DNA of 64,000 nucleotides from Geothrix limicola (GCF_030268085.1 NZ_BSDE01000001.1:868001-932000), one strand, 5' to 3'; counted from the first letter of the stretch, positions 7,713 through 16,681 are shown. Notes: generated from the letters alone by a model not told the origin. Made by a program: numbers and translations.

Positions 7713-9172
7713 TTCCCGACTCCGGCGAGACCGATCATCTTCTTGAGATCGTCATCCTTCCAGCGCAGGCCGCCGCCGAAGAAGACCGTGCGGAGATCCT
7801 TGTTGCCGATGTCCTGCAGGCCCGCCTGGATGTAGGCGCCCTTCCAGAACTGATAGCTGCTGGTGAAGCGGTAGCGGGGGTTCGGCTTGTCGTCGCGCTT
7901 GGTGAAATCGTAGGCCAGCACGCCGAAGCGCAGACGATCTTCGAGGGTGCGGAATTCCAGGCCGCCGCCGCCCTTGCCTTCGACGATGCCGGCGGAGAAG
8001 ACGGCAGCGCCGATGCGCTTCGCGAACTGGGCCGAGACCGTGAAGGCCTTGTCCGTGGTGACCCAGCTGTCCTTCTGGGTGACGGTGATGGGTTTGCCGG
8101 TGATCGGATCGATCTGGGTGACCGAATGGGTGGTTTCGTTGATCTTCCCGTCGGGAGTCGATGCGAAGCCCAAGGCGTACCAGTAGTCGGGCCGCGGCGC
8201 GATCTCGAGATCGAGGCCCACGCGGCTGTCGTGCCGCTTGTCCCACTGGGCGCCGTTCATGTCGAGGCGGAAGTCCATCTTGTTGACGCCGCCCAGCAGG
8301 CCGTTCAGGTTGTCCACGGCCTCGTTGATCTTCTTGACGGTGGCGTCGTCGTTCAGCAGCTTGCCGATGGTGCCTTCGCCCTTGTTGAGGCGATCCGTGA
8401 GCACCTTGATGTTGTCCGCCGATCCCTGGAAGCTCTGGGCCAGCTTGCGCACATCGCCCATGACGCCCTTCAGCTCGGGGCGGTTCTCCTCGATCATGGC
8501 GTTCAGGTTCCGGCCGACGCTTTCAAACTGCTGGGCCAGCTTGGGCAGCCGATCGCGCAGCTCCGCGGTGATGGCTTCCACGTTGGCCATCGTGTGGTTG
8601 ATGGCGCCGTGGTTTTCCTGGGCCATACTGCGCACTTCGGCGGTCAGCACCCGGATGTTGTCGACGATCTCGTCGAGCTTCTGGCGGCCCTGTTCACCGC
8701 CGATGGATTCGTTGAGCGCCTGGGTGACACCCTTCACGTTCTTGCCGATGTCAGAGAGGGTCTCCATCAGGTTATCGAGGCTGACACCGGCCTTGCTGGG
8801 CAGGGGCTTGTCTTCGGGGAAGGGTCCCTTGGCGCTGTGGCCGGGATCGAGATCCACGAACTTTTCGCCCAGGATGCCGATGGAACCGAGGGACACGGTG
8901 GCATCCCCATAGACCGGCACCTGGTTCGAGAGGCCGAGGACCACGTGGGCCTTGCCGTTCTCGAGGGAGATGGCGCGCACCTCACCGACCTTCACGCCGG
9001 CGATCAGGACCTTGCTCTGCAGGTTGAGACCCGCCACCTGGTCGAAGTAGGTGAACCGTTCCGCCATGTTGCGCTTGCCGCCGAAATCCAGTTTTTCGGT
9101 ACGGAAAATCAGCACGCCCATGAGGGCGATGGCTCCGGTGAAGAAGAGGCCGACCTTGGTTTCAAGCTTCAT
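7709..9172 (-). CDS. mlaD: MlaD/MCE-family lipid transport protein
   Basis: A 487-residue protein with an N-terminal membrane anchor (residues 7-24) followed by an MCE domain (about 38-115, with VAGLNLQSKVLIAGVKVGEV and a GSIGILGEKFVDL segment). After this come a long helical region (about 140-290) and a C-terminal beta-rich part. MlaD is the periplasmic substrate-binding hexamer of the Mla phospholipid transport system. At 487 residues it is much longer than E. coli MlaD (about 180) and closer to the long MCE proteins of other phyla; the C-terminal region resembles a barrel-like strand pattern. It overlaps mlaF by four bases (ATGA). Confidence 0.87.
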   Translation of the reverse strand: MKLETKVGLFFTGAIALMGVLIFRTEKLDFGGKRNMAERFTYFDQVAGLNLQSKVLIAGVKVGEVRAISLENGKAHVVLGLSNQVPVYGDATVSLGSIGILGEKFVDLDPGHSAKGPFPEDKPLPSKAGVSLDNLMETLSDIGKNVKGVTQALNESIGGEQGRQKLDEIVDNIRVLTAEVRSMAQENHGAINHTMANVEAITAELRDRLPKLAQQFESVGRNLNAMIEENRPELKGVMGDVRKLAQSFQGSADNIKVLTDRLNKGEGTIGKLLNDDATVKKINEAVDNLNGLLGGVNKMDFRLDMNGAQWDKRHDSRVGLDLEIAPRPDYWYALGFASTPDGKINETTHSVTQIDPITGKPITVTQKDSWVTTDKAFTVSAQFAKRIGAAVFSAGIVEGKGGGGLEFRTLEDRLRFGVLAYDFTKRDDKPNPRYRFTSSYQFWKGAYIQAGLQDIGNKDLRTVFFGGGLRWKDDDLKKMIGLAGVGK

Positions 9173-9960
9173 GAATGGGCCTCCTGAATTTTGCGTTTGG
9201 GTGGGGGCGGGTCCTGAAGGAAGGGACCGTCCGCATCGCCGCGCAGAAACTGCTGGATGACGGGATGCGGGTTGACCTTGAACTCCGAGGGCTTTTCGCA
9301 GGCGATGCATTCGCCGCGGAAGAGCAGGGCGATGCGGTCGGCGATCTCGAAGGCGGACTTGAGGTCGTGGGTGATGGTGATGGTCGTGACGCCCAGTTCT
9401 TCCTTGAGATCGAGGATCACGCGACCGATGACGTCCGTCATCACGGGATCCAGGCCTGTCGTGGGCTCGTCGAAGAGGAGGATCTTGGGCTTCAGCGCGA
9501 TGGCGCGGGCGAAGCCGACGCGCCGCTTCATGCCGCCGGAAAGCTCCGCGGGCTTCAGCTTGTCCGTGCCCTTCATGCCGACCATGGTCAGGCATTCCTC
9601 CACCCGGGCGCCGATCTCGGCCTCGGTGGCCTTCATGTGCCTGCGCAGCCCGAAGGCCACGTTCTCGAAGACGGTCATGGAATCAAAGAGGGCGGCCATC
9701 TGGAAGCACATGCCGATGCTCTGGCGCACGTTGAAGAGCTCTTCGCGCGACAGCTGGGCGATGATTTTGCCCTCCACCGCCACGTGGCCCGAATCCGGCG
9801 TGAGCAGGCCCATGATGTTGCGCAGCAGCACGGTCTTGCCCGTGCCCGAACCGCCGAGGACCACCAGGCTTTCGCCCTCCTGGACCTGAAGGTTCACGTT
9901 GGAGAGCACGACCTTGGGCCCGAAGGCCTTGGAGAGGTTGACGACATCGATCAGGGCCAT
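9169..9960 (-). CDS. mlaF: Mla-type ABC transporter ATPase
   Basis: The 263-residue ATPase has Walker A GGSGTGKT (36-43), signature LSGGM (140-144), Walker B plus D-loop FDEPTTGLD (163-171) and the switch histidine in ITHD. The sequence and the order mlaE-mlaF-mlaD identify it as the energy subunit of the phospholipid transporter between inner and outer membrane. The C-terminal tail (PPPPKRKIQEAHS) is short and polar. Confidence 0.93.
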   Translation of the reverse strand: MALIDVVNLSKAFGPKVVLSNVNLQVQEGESLVVLGGSGTGKTVLLRNIMGLLTPDSGHVAVEGKIIAQLSREELFNVRQSIGMCFQMAALFDSMTVFENVAFGLRRHMKATEAEIGARVEECLTMVGMKGTDKLKPAELSGGMKRRVGFARAIALKPKILLFDEPTTGLDPVMTDVIGRVILDLKEELGVTTITITHDLKSAFEIADRIALLFRGECIACEKPSEFKVNPHPVIQQFLRGDADGPFLQDPPPPKRKIQEAHS

Positions 9961-9964
9961 GTCG

Positions 9965-10741
9965 TCACACCAGCAGAAGCTTGGTCAGGAAAAAGTCGGA
10001 GATGAGGATCCACAGCGAACTCGTCACCACGCTGCTGGTGGGCGCGTTGCCCACGCCCTCGGCACCGCCTTGGGTGCGGTAACCCTTCCAGCAGCCCACG
10101 AGCGCGATGATCATGCCGAACACGAAGGCCTTGTAGATGGCGATGCGAAGATCGCGGAAGGCCAGCAGCTTGTAGAACTCGTTGCCGTAGACGTAGGCGC
10201 TCTGGCCCTCCACGCCGACGAGGATGAGGTAGCCGCCCCAGAAACCCACGTACACGGACACCACGGTCAGCAGGGGCACCACGAGCATGGAGGCAAGGAG
10301 GCGGGGCACGAAGAGGTAGTGGACGGGATCCGTGGCCAGGCACTCCAGCGCGTCGATCTGTTCGGTGACCTGCATGGTGCCCAGCTCGGCGGCCATGGCG
10401 GATCCGATGCGTCCCGACAGCATGAGGCCCGTGATCACCGGCGCGAGTTCCCGCATGATGGCGAGGCCTTCCACCTGGGAAGCCAGGCCCTCCGCCTGGA
10501 ACTGCTTGAAGCCGAAGGCCAGCTGCACGGCGAACACCATGCTCACGGCCAGGCTCGTGAGCACGACGACGGGGATGGAGTTCACGCCCACAGACTGGAA
10601 CTGGTTCAGGAGATTCTTGATGTCGAAGGGGCGCTTGAAGATGGCGGCGAAGGTGCGTCCCGCCAGGACGGCGAAATCGCCGAAGGTGTCCGTGCCCTTC
10701 AAGACAGCCGCGCCGACCTTGTCGAATACAGTCAGGACCAT
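9965..10741 (-). CDS. mlaE: MlaE permease
   Basis: A 258-residue integral membrane protein with the MlaE core: PVVVLTSLAVSMVFAVQLAF, MRELAPVITGLMLSGRIGSAMAAELG and MQVTEQIDALECLATDP. It is the permease of the Mla lipid transport complex. The ATG at 10741 is preceded by GGAG at a good distance; a TTG five codons upstream is less likely. It is four bases from mlaF and twenty bases from glmU, so a glmU-mlaEFD-DUF116-ubiA transcript is likely. Confidence 0.92.
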   Translation of the reverse strand: MVLTVFDKVGAAVLKGTDTFGDFAVLAGRTFAAIFKRPFDIKNLLNQFQSVGVNSIPVVVLTSLAVSMVFAVQLAFGFKQFQAEGLASQVEGLAIMRELAPVITGLMLSGRIGSAMAAELGTMQVTEQIDALECLATDPVHYLFVPRLLASMLVVPLLTVVSVYVGFWGGYLILVGVEGQSAYVYGNEFYKLLAFRDLRIAIYKAFVFGMIIALVGCWKGYRTQGGAEGVGNAPTSSVVTSSLWILISDFFLTKLLLV

Positions 10742-10761
10742 GGGGCTCCGAGCCAAAAGAA

Positions 10762-12159
10762 TTAGCTTACCCGAGTCGGATTCTTCTGCCTGGATCTGAG
10801 CCTGACAGCGCCGCCTTCCTTGGAGGTCTGGGGCACCCGGCTGAGGGCCAGGGCATCCGCGGGCACATCCTGGGTGATGGTGCTCCCGGCTCCGATGAGC
10901 GCGCCGTCTCCGATGGCCACCGGGGCCACCAGTTGGGTGTCGGAGCCGACGAAGACGTTCCGTCCGATGGCGGTGTGGTGCTTGTTGACGCCGTCGTAGT
11001 TGCAGGTGATGACGCCGGCGCCGATGTTGCTCTTCTCGCCGATCTCGGTGTCGCCCAGATAGGCCAGGTGGTTGGCCTTGACGCCGCGATGGAGCTTGGC
11101 TTTCTTGGTTTCCACAAAATTGCCGACGTGGACCTCTTCCGCCAGGTCGGTGCCTTCGCGCAGCCGCGCGAAGGGCCCCACCTTCGCGCCGGCTCCCACG
11201 AGGGCCCGTTCGATGACGCAGTAGGGACGCACCTCGACATTGGTGCCCAGTTCAGAATCCGTGATGACCGTACCCTGGCCGATGCGGGTGCCTTCGCCCA
11301 CGGCGACGTAGCCCTCCAGCGTGACGCCGGGTTCCAGCAGCACGTCACGCCCAAGGGTGACGCGCGGTCCCACGAAGGTGCCTTCGGGATGGAGGAAGGT
11401 CACGCCCTCGGACATCCAGTGCCGCTGGATGCGCCGCTGGGCGGCGGCCTGCAGGCTGGCTTGATCCTGGCGGGAGTTCATGCCCGCCATTTCTTCGGGG
11501 TCGCAGACCTCCACGGTGACGGGGAAGGCTTGGGCTACAGCCGCCACCGCGTCCGTGAGGTAGTACTCCTTCTGGGCGTTGTGGTTCGTCAGCCCCTGCA
11601 GCGCCTGGCGCAGCGCGGGCCAAGGAAGGGCGTAGGTTCCGCCGTTCACCCGACGGACGGCCAGCTGCTCGGGCGTGGCGTCCTTCGCCTCCACGATGCC
11701 CGCGAGACGCCCGTCCGGATGCTGCAGCACGCGGCCATAGGCGCCGGGCGTCGGCAGGTCCATGGCCAGCAGCAGCGAATCCGCCGTGCAGAGCCGGGCC
11801 ACGGTGGCCGGCGTCGTGAGGGGCACGTCGCCGGAGAGGATCACCACCTTGGTGGCCCCCAGACGGTCCAGTTCGGGGATGCAGGTCTGAAGTGCGTGCC
11901 CCGTTCCCAGCGGTTCGCCCTGGTCCACCGTGGTCACGGGACAGGGCAGCAGCCCGGCCTTCCGCCAACTTTCCAGAGCGGCGAGAACCTGCTCCTTCCC
12001 GTGGTGGACGATGACGACGGCTCCGCCGAGATCCTTGGGCAGGGTGCGGAGCACCCACAGCAGGGCGGGGTCGCCCAGGATCGGATGCAGGACCTTGGGA
12101 AGCCGGGATTTCATGCGGGTTCCGAGACCCGCCGCCATGATGACCGCAACCGTGGACAT
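10762..12159 (-). CDS. glmU: Bifunctional UDP-GlcNAc pyrophosphorylase / glucosamine-1-phosphate acetyltransferase
   Basis: The 465-residue protein has the N-terminal uridylyltransferase signature MAAGLGTRMKSRLPKVLH (8-25) and a C-terminal left-handed beta-helix with hexapeptide repeats, including VETKKAKLHRG and GAGVITCNYDGVNKHHTAIG. GlmU makes UDP-N-acetylglucosamine for peptidoglycan and lipid A in the cytoplasm. Length and motifs match the family. A GGGAGG ribosome site precedes the ATG at 12159. Confidence 0.96.
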   Translation of the reverse strand: MSTVAVIMAAGLGTRMKSRLPKVLHPILGDPALLWVLRTLPKDLGGAVVIVHHGKEQVLAALESWRKAGLLPCPVTTVDQGEPLGTGHALQTCIPELDRLGATKVVILSGDVPLTTPATVARLCTADSLLLAMDLPTPGAYGRVLQHPDGRLAGIVEAKDATPEQLAVRRVNGGTYALPWPALRQALQGLTNHNAQKEYYLTDAVAAVAQAFPVTVEVCDPEEMAGMNSRQDQASLQAAAQRRIQRHWMSEGVTFLHPEGTFVGPRVTLGRDVLLEPGVTLEGYVAVGEGTRIGQGTVITDSELGTNVEVRPYCVIERALVGAGAKVGPFARLREGTDLAEEVHVGNFVETKKAKLHRGVKANHLAYLGDTEIGEKSNIGAGVITCNYDGVNKHHTAIGRNVFVGSDTQLVAPVAIGDGALIGAGSTITQDVPADALALSRVPQTSKEGGAVRLRSRQKNPTRVS

Positions 12160-12198
12160 GCCACCTCCCTCGGATCTCAAACAACGCACCCCATCAGC

Positions 12199-14202
12199 CT
12201 ACAACAGGCCGTGTCCCGTTCCATCCGGCTGATGGAGCAGGGCCAGCAGCGCCTCGAGGAAGGCTTCGGCTCGGAAGGGCTTCTCCAGGAACCCGAGACG
12301 CCGCAGCCCGAGGGCGCTGGGGTTGATCGGAAGCGGATGGCCCATGCCCAATACGAGGGTGGGGATGGGCTCCTTCTGGAAGGCGCGAAGAGAGCGGTGG
12401 AACCGTTCGAGGCGCGGCGTCCGCTCCAGCACCAGCACGTCGGGTTGGGCCTGCTCGCGGCTGTCGCGCAGCAGGCCGCGCAGGTCCTCGAAGCTCCGTG
12501 CCTGGCCACCTCCCAGCTCGATCAGGGTGGTCAGCGCTTCGCAGGCGAGGGGATCCTGATCCACCACCCAGACCTGCCGGCCTGCGAGAGCCTGCGCCGC
12601 CGGTGTTTCCAGTCGGGAGGCCGTCGGAAGGTAGACCCGCGGCCGAAGCCCGCCGTGGAGGTCCTGATCCAGTTCCAGCAGGCCTCCGACCTCCAGCACG
12701 GACTGGCGCAGCCAACCCAAACCGAAAATGGTGGCGACGGGCCGGGTGCGGCCGGCCTGGGCGCGCACGTGCAGGAGTCCGAAGGTCCGGCTGCCCAGGA
12801 GGACAGATTCGAGGATCAGGGTGAGGCGTCCCTCGGGCGCATGCTCAAGCGCATGGAGGGCCAGGTGCGTGGCGATGCGGCGCAGCGCATCGGGATCCAT
12901 CGCCAAAGGCAGGGCCTCGGCCTCCAGCTGAAGCGAACCCCCCACGGGGAGGATCGTCTGGAGCCAGGGCAGCACCATCGTGAGGGCCTCCTTTCCGTCC
13001 AGGTGGGGCCTGGGTGTCTGCGGATCCGGGGACGGGTCCAGTCGGGCCGCGGCGGCGCCGATCTGATCGACCACCGCATGTAGGGGTCCCTGGGGAAGCT
13101 CGGAACGGAAGCGCTCGATGGCGGCGGACAGGGCGAGCAGGGCGTTGGTCCGCTGACGGCGGCCCTCCTCGGCGCCCCCGGCCTCGAGGGCCCCGGCCCC
13201 GCTCAGGCTGAGGGATCCGGCGGCCGGGTCGCGCATCCAGACCAGGGCCATGCCCCGATCGAAGGCGGCGGCTTCCAGACCCATTTGACGGAAGGTGCCG
13301 TCCTCGCTGACCTGGGTGGCCTGGGTCGCACCGCAGCCGTACTGCAGCAGCTGGCTGCGCAGATCCTCCCAGACCGCGGTCACCCCGCCCTGGAAGATGG
13401 CATCCAGCGCATAACCCCGCAGCCGATGGCGGGGGAGTCCGGCCAGCTGGCTGAAGGGGCCGTTGGATTCGAGGATCCTTCCCTGCGCGTCCACGAGCCA
13501 CATGGGCTGCCGGGCCTCGAGGCCCAGGGCGAGGGCCGGAGGGGTGCCCAGGGTCTTCTGATCGAGAATGGCGAGGGCCACGCGCAGGCCTTCGCCCCGG
13601 CCCTCGACCCAGGCCCCTTGGCTCCTCAGCCAGCGGAGCTGCTGAAGCGCGACCAGACCCAGGAGGATGCCCGCAAGCAGCGCCGCGGACCAGGAAACCC
13701 GGGGTGCTCCGGCCGGGAGGAACCGCTGCGCCAGGGCACCCAGGCCCAGTGCCGCGGCGCCCACGAGGGGCATGCGGACCTCGAGCTGGCGGCCCTTCGC
13801 CCAGCGGTAGGCGAGATCCGAGCACAGCAGCCAGAGCAGGCCTTCCAGTGCGGCACCCACCCAGAAATGGGCCACCTCGCGCGCCGGCAGGTGCAACCGC
13901 AGGAGCAGCAGCAGCAGGAAGCCCGTGGCTCCACCGACGCCCAGCGCCAGCCGCCGGACGCCCTGCACACCTTCGCGCTGGGCCTGCAGGAAGAGGGTGA
14001 ACCCGAAGAGCGCGCCGCCGAGCTGCGCGGTGGGCACGGGGCTGCCCGCGAGGTGCGCCCAGGGCAGCGCGAGCATGGTGAGGATGCCACCGAGGAAGTA
14101 GCCGTAGCTGAGGCCGATCCGTCCTTTTCGGCGGAAGATCCAGAACCCCAGCCAGGGCGGCAGGGGCAGCAGGAGGGCGGCGATCAGGTCCGCAACGGCC
14201 AT
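12199..14202 (-). CDS. Membrane PAS sensor with degenerate kinase and pseudo-receiver domains
   Basis: The 667-residue protein begins with about seven hydrophobic helices (residues 5-200), followed by a PAS-like domain (about 230-340), a histidine-kinase-like region and a C-terminal receiver fold (543-660). No phosphoacceptor histidine box is recognisable: the expected position reads LLALSAAIERFRSE. The ATP-binding boxes are eroded (GLGWLRQSVLEVGG where a G-box is expected). In the receiver, the acidic pair (Asp548 and Asp550) and Lys641 are kept, but the phosphoacceptor Asp is replaced by Glu593 (DVLVLERTP). It therefore looks like a signalling scaffold or constitutively active pseudo-receiver. 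It is 25 bases downstream of the aminotransferase gene. Confidence 0.7.
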   Translation of the reverse strand: MAVADLIAALLLPLPPWLGFWIFRRKGRIGLSYGYFLGGILTMLALPWAHLAGSPVPTAQLGGALFGFTLFLQAQREGVQGVRRLALGVGGATGFLLLLLLRLHLPAREVAHFWVGAALEGLLWLLCSDLAYRWAKGRQLEVRMPLVGAAALGLGALAQRFLPAGAPRVSWSAALLAGILLGLVALQQLRWLRSQGAWVEGRGEGLRVALAILDQKTLGTPPALALGLEARQPMWLVDAQGRILESNGPFSQLAGLPRHRLRGYALDAIFQGGVTAVWEDLRSQLLQYGCGATQATQVSEDGTFRQMGLEAAAFDRGMALVWMRDPAAGSLSLSGAGALEAGGAEEGRRQRTNALLALSAAIERFRSELPQGPLHAVVDQIGAAAARLDPSPDPQTPRPHLDGKEALTMVLPWLQTILPVGGSLQLEAEALPLAMDPDALRRIATHLALHALEHAPEGRLTLILESVLLGSRTFGLLHVRAQAGRTRPVATIFGLGWLRQSVLEVGGLLELDQDLHGGLRPRVYLPTASRLETPAAQALAGRQVWVVDQDPLACEALTTLIELGGGQARSFEDLRGLLRDSREQAQPDVLVLERTPRLERFHRSLRAFQKEPIPTLVLGMGHPLPINPSALGLRRLGFLEKPFRAEAFLEALLALLHQPDGTGHGLL

Positions 14203-14227
14203 GGGAGGAATCCTCTCTTGAAGCGTC

Positions 14228-14932
14228 TCACAGAAGGGTCGCGGGCCAGATGCCGCGCAGCGCGTTCATGCACCACAGCTGGCCGGCACTCATCTGGGCG
14301 GGGGATAGGTGGTCCTGCTCGGTCCGGAGCCCCCTGGATGCGGCCCATCCGGGGAGATCCAGTCGTTCCGCCAGGCTGGCCACGCGGCCGGGAGCCGGCG
14401 GCACCACCAGCACCTGATCGACCTGCAGGGCGATGGACGTAATGGCGGTTTCCGCGAGGGAACCATCGGACCAGGCGAGCAGAGCGTCTTCGGCACCTCG
14501 GGCGCGGGCCCGGGCGAGGGGCTCGACCCACCACGCTCCCGCCAGTCCCTTGTGGGTGACCAGGGGATCCGCTTGTCGGAGAGCCAGGGGATGCGGCATT
14601 AGGACCAGGCGGTACGGCGCCGGGGCGACCGGTAGGGCCTCCAGCTTGGCGGACAGAAGCCCCAAATCCGGATGCAGGATCAGTCGCAGCGCGGCGTCTT
14701 GACCGGACAGGCTCGAACCCAGCCAGGCTTCGATTTCAGATTGAAGGCCCGGCAGCCAGGGCGCGGGATGACCCTGGATCGACGCCCCTGCTTCCAATCG
14801 CCGCAGATGCGCTTCCAGATGCCGGGGGATGCCCTGCAGCACGGGCAGGGCCGTGCGGGGCAGGGGACCGGTCGTTGGCACGGGCGCAGGTGTCACGCCG
14901 GCGCCCGGACCGAAGGATCGAAGACCGTTCAT
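14228..14932 (-). CDS. Class IV PLP aminotransferase / aminodeoxychorismate lyase-like protein
   Basis: A 234-residue protein with fold-type IV features: the candidate PLP lysine in LVTHKGLAG, then the motif DALLAWSDGSLAETAITSIAL, which corresponds to the G-x-x-x-E-x-x-x-S/N segment of the family. Members include PabC (4-amino-4-deoxychorismate lyase, folate synthesis) and branched-chain or D-amino-acid aminotransferases. The short length and lack of BCAT signatures favour a PabC-like enzyme, but the substrate is not fixed by sequence alone. The ATG overlaps the pdxA stop codon (ATGA), so the two are translationally coupled; pdxA makes the PLP cofactor that this enzyme needs. Confidence 0.7.
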   Translation of the reverse strand: MNGLRSFGPGAGVTPAPVPTTGPLPRTALPVLQGIPRHLEAHLRRLEAGASIQGHPAPWLPGLQSEIEAWLGSSLSGQDAALRLILHPDLGLLSAKLEALPVAPAPYRLVLMPHPLALRQADPLVTHKGLAGAWWVEPLARARARGAEDALLAWSDGSLAETAITSIALQVDQVLVVPPAPGRVASLAERLDLPGWAASRGLRTEQDHLSPAQMSAGQLWCMNALRGIWPATLL

Positions 14933-16170
14933 GCCAACGGCACGTTGGGATGCGCGAGCTGGCCGGCTCGGCCAGAGAGCCGGACGGCGAGGGCGGCGGC
15001 CTCCAGGAAGTTCTGGGCATCCGCGATCCATTTCCCGGCCTTGTCGAAGGCCGTCCCATGGTCGGGGCTCGTGCGGATGAAGGGCAAGCCCAGCGTGAGG
15101 TTCACGGCGCGGGCGGGTTCGAGAACCTTGACGGGGATGAGGCCCTGGTCGTGGTACAGCGCCACCACCAGGTCGAACTCGCCGCGAGAGGCTCGCCCGA
15201 AGAGGCTGTCCGAGGGCAGGGGACCGAAGAAGCGCGGCGCGGGCCGGGTATCGGGCAGGTCTCCGGTGGCGAGGACCTCCAGCCCGCGCTGTCCTGCGGA
15301 ATGCTGCGGCGGGGCCACTTCCGATGGGGGCAGCGTGAGGCGGAAGGGGGAGACGGAGGCGGATGCCGGGCCCTTGGCGGTGGGGAAGTCCATGAAGGCG
15401 GCCTCGGCCTGCACGATGGCCTCTTCCAGCAGGACCTCTTCTCCACCGAAGGCCCCCTGTTCGCCGGCGTGGGGATTCAGGGCGCAAAGCGCCACCCGCA
15501 GGTCGAGCTTTCCGGTGAGCCGGATGAACTGATCCGCCGAAAAGACGAGGGTTTCCGCCACCTCGTCGGCATCGATGGTTTCGACGACCGAGCGCAGGCT
15601 CTGATGCACGGTGTGGAGCACGACGTTCAGGCGCGGGCTCACGAAGGCCATGCGGGTGATGGGGGCGCCCGACAGGTCCTGGAGATACTCGGTGTGGCCG
15701 GGGATGTCGTAGCCGGCCAGGTGCGCGGCGGACTTGGCCATGGGCAGGGTCACGAGGGCATCTGCCGCACCGCTGAGCGCCATCAGGGCGGCCACACGGA
15801 TGGCTTCGACCGTGGCCTGCCCGGAGGCGGCGGAGCCTTCGCCAAGGGTCAGATCTGCGGTCCCGATCTCAGGCGTGGGATCCAGCCAGAGCGCTTCTCC
15901 CAGGATCTGGCCGGGCGTTTCGCCCAGGGAAAGCACCTGCAGGCCGTACGCCTTGCCCGAGAATCCCCCGGGGGGTTGGATCGGCGGCTCCACCCAGCGC
16001 CAGGCCACGGGGGCGCCGGGGCGATCGAGCAGCAGATCCACGCCGCCCTTGCATCCCACCACGGTCACATCCGTCCAGGGCCGGATGGACGAAAGGCCCG
16101 CCAGAAGCAGCTCCGGGCCGATGCCGCAGGGATCTCCGAGGCTGATGACGATGTGCGGACGACGGCTCAT
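14929..16170 (-). CDS. pdxA: 4-hydroxythreonine-4-phosphate dehydrogenase with internal insertion
   Basis: PdxA oxidises 4-phosphohydroxy-L-threonine in pyridoxal phosphate synthesis. Motifs seen are GDPCGIGPEL (12-21), GHTEYL (158-163), LNPHAGE (231-237), YHDQGLIPVK (339-348) and TSPDHGTAFD (367-376). The protein is 413 residues, against about 330 in well-known PdxA. The extra length is mostly one Pro/Ser-rich block at about 262-313, between LNPHAGE and GPLPSDSLF. The insert keeps the reading frame, and all metal and substrate motifs remain, so the enzyme is probably active. Confidence 0.92.
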   Translation of the reverse strand: MSRRPHIVISLGDPCGIGPELLLAGLSSIRPWTDVTVVGCKGGVDLLLDRPGAPVAWRWVEPPIQPPGGFSGKAYGLQVLSLGETPGQILGEALWLDPTPEIGTADLTLGEGSAASGQATVEAIRVAALMALSGAADALVTLPMAKSAAHLAGYDIPGHTEYLQDLSGAPITRMAFVSPRLNVVLHTVHQSLRSVVETIDADEVAETLVFSADQFIRLTGKLDLRVALCALNPHAGEQGAFGGEEVLLEEAIVQAEAAFMDFPTAKGPASASVSPFRLTLPPSEVAPPQHSAGQRGLEVLATGDLPDTRPAPRFFGPLPSDSLFGRASRGEFDLVVALYHDQGLIPVKVLEPARAVNLTLGLPFIRTSPDHGTAFDKAGKWIADAQNFLEAAALAVRLSGRAGQLAHPNVPLA

Positions 16171-16198
16171 GGAGTCCCCTGCGTACTGGTGCCAGGGC

Positions 16199-16681
16199 TC
16201 AATCGTAGACCGGGATCTCGACCTCGGCGGCCAGAGGCTCTTCCTTCTTGGAGGAGCGGCTGCGGCGGATGCGCGGCTCTTCCTCCTGCTTGTAGATGTA
16301 CTTGATGTTGTGCTTGGGCACGAGGACGTTGGGTTCCTTGACCCGGTTGATCTTCAGGCAGTGCTTGTCGTACCACTCGATGACGCCCCGCACCTTCTCG
16401 TCGTCCTGAAGCACGATCACCATCGGCGTCTTGGACTGCATCTGCTTGAGGTAGTAGAAGCTTTCGGCGTTGGTCTGTTCGGGCGGAGCGATCTTCCGCC
16501 GGGGGCTGCCCAGTCCCTGGGGAGCCGTGGCGGCCGAGGGATTGACCGCCGGATTGGGTTCACCGCTCGACGTCGTCGCCGGAGGAAGGGCAGTCATGGC
16601 TTCCCCTCCGCCACCTTTGGCAGGGATCCCAAGCTTGTCTTTCAATTCACTGAGATTCGGTCGGATGAGCTTCCGGTTCAT
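16199..16681 (-). CDS. Hfq-like Sm-fold RNA chaperone with long N-terminal tail
   Basis: A 160-residue protein. Residues 71-133 look like an Hfq core: NAESFYYLKQMQSKTPMVIV, then LQDDEKVRGVIEWYDKHCLKI and the Sm2-type VPKHNIKYIYK, with the conserved KH pair at 123-124. Ahead of it is a 70-residue low-complexity Gly/Pro/Ser/Thr-rich tail, and after it a basic-acidic tail (RIRRSRSSKKEE). E. coli Hfq has no N-terminal extension. Hfq binds small RNAs and mRNAs to control translation. The start MNRKLIRPNL has an AGGA site upstream. It is 28 bases ahead of pdxA. Confidence 0.75.
   Translation of the reverse strand: MNRKLIRPNLSELKDKLGIPAKGGGGEAMTALPPATTSSGEPNPAVNPSAATAPQGLGSPRRKIAPPEQTNAESFYYLKQMQSKTPMVIVLQDDEKVRGVIEWYDKHCLKINRVKEPNVLVPKHNIKYIYKQEEEPRIRRSRSSKKEEPLAAEVEIPVYD

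Noticed and set aside
8126-9187. A 353-codon plus-strand frame opposite mlaD
   Set aside because: mlaD has MCE motifs and operon overlaps; the opposite frame is low-complexity and has no start signals.
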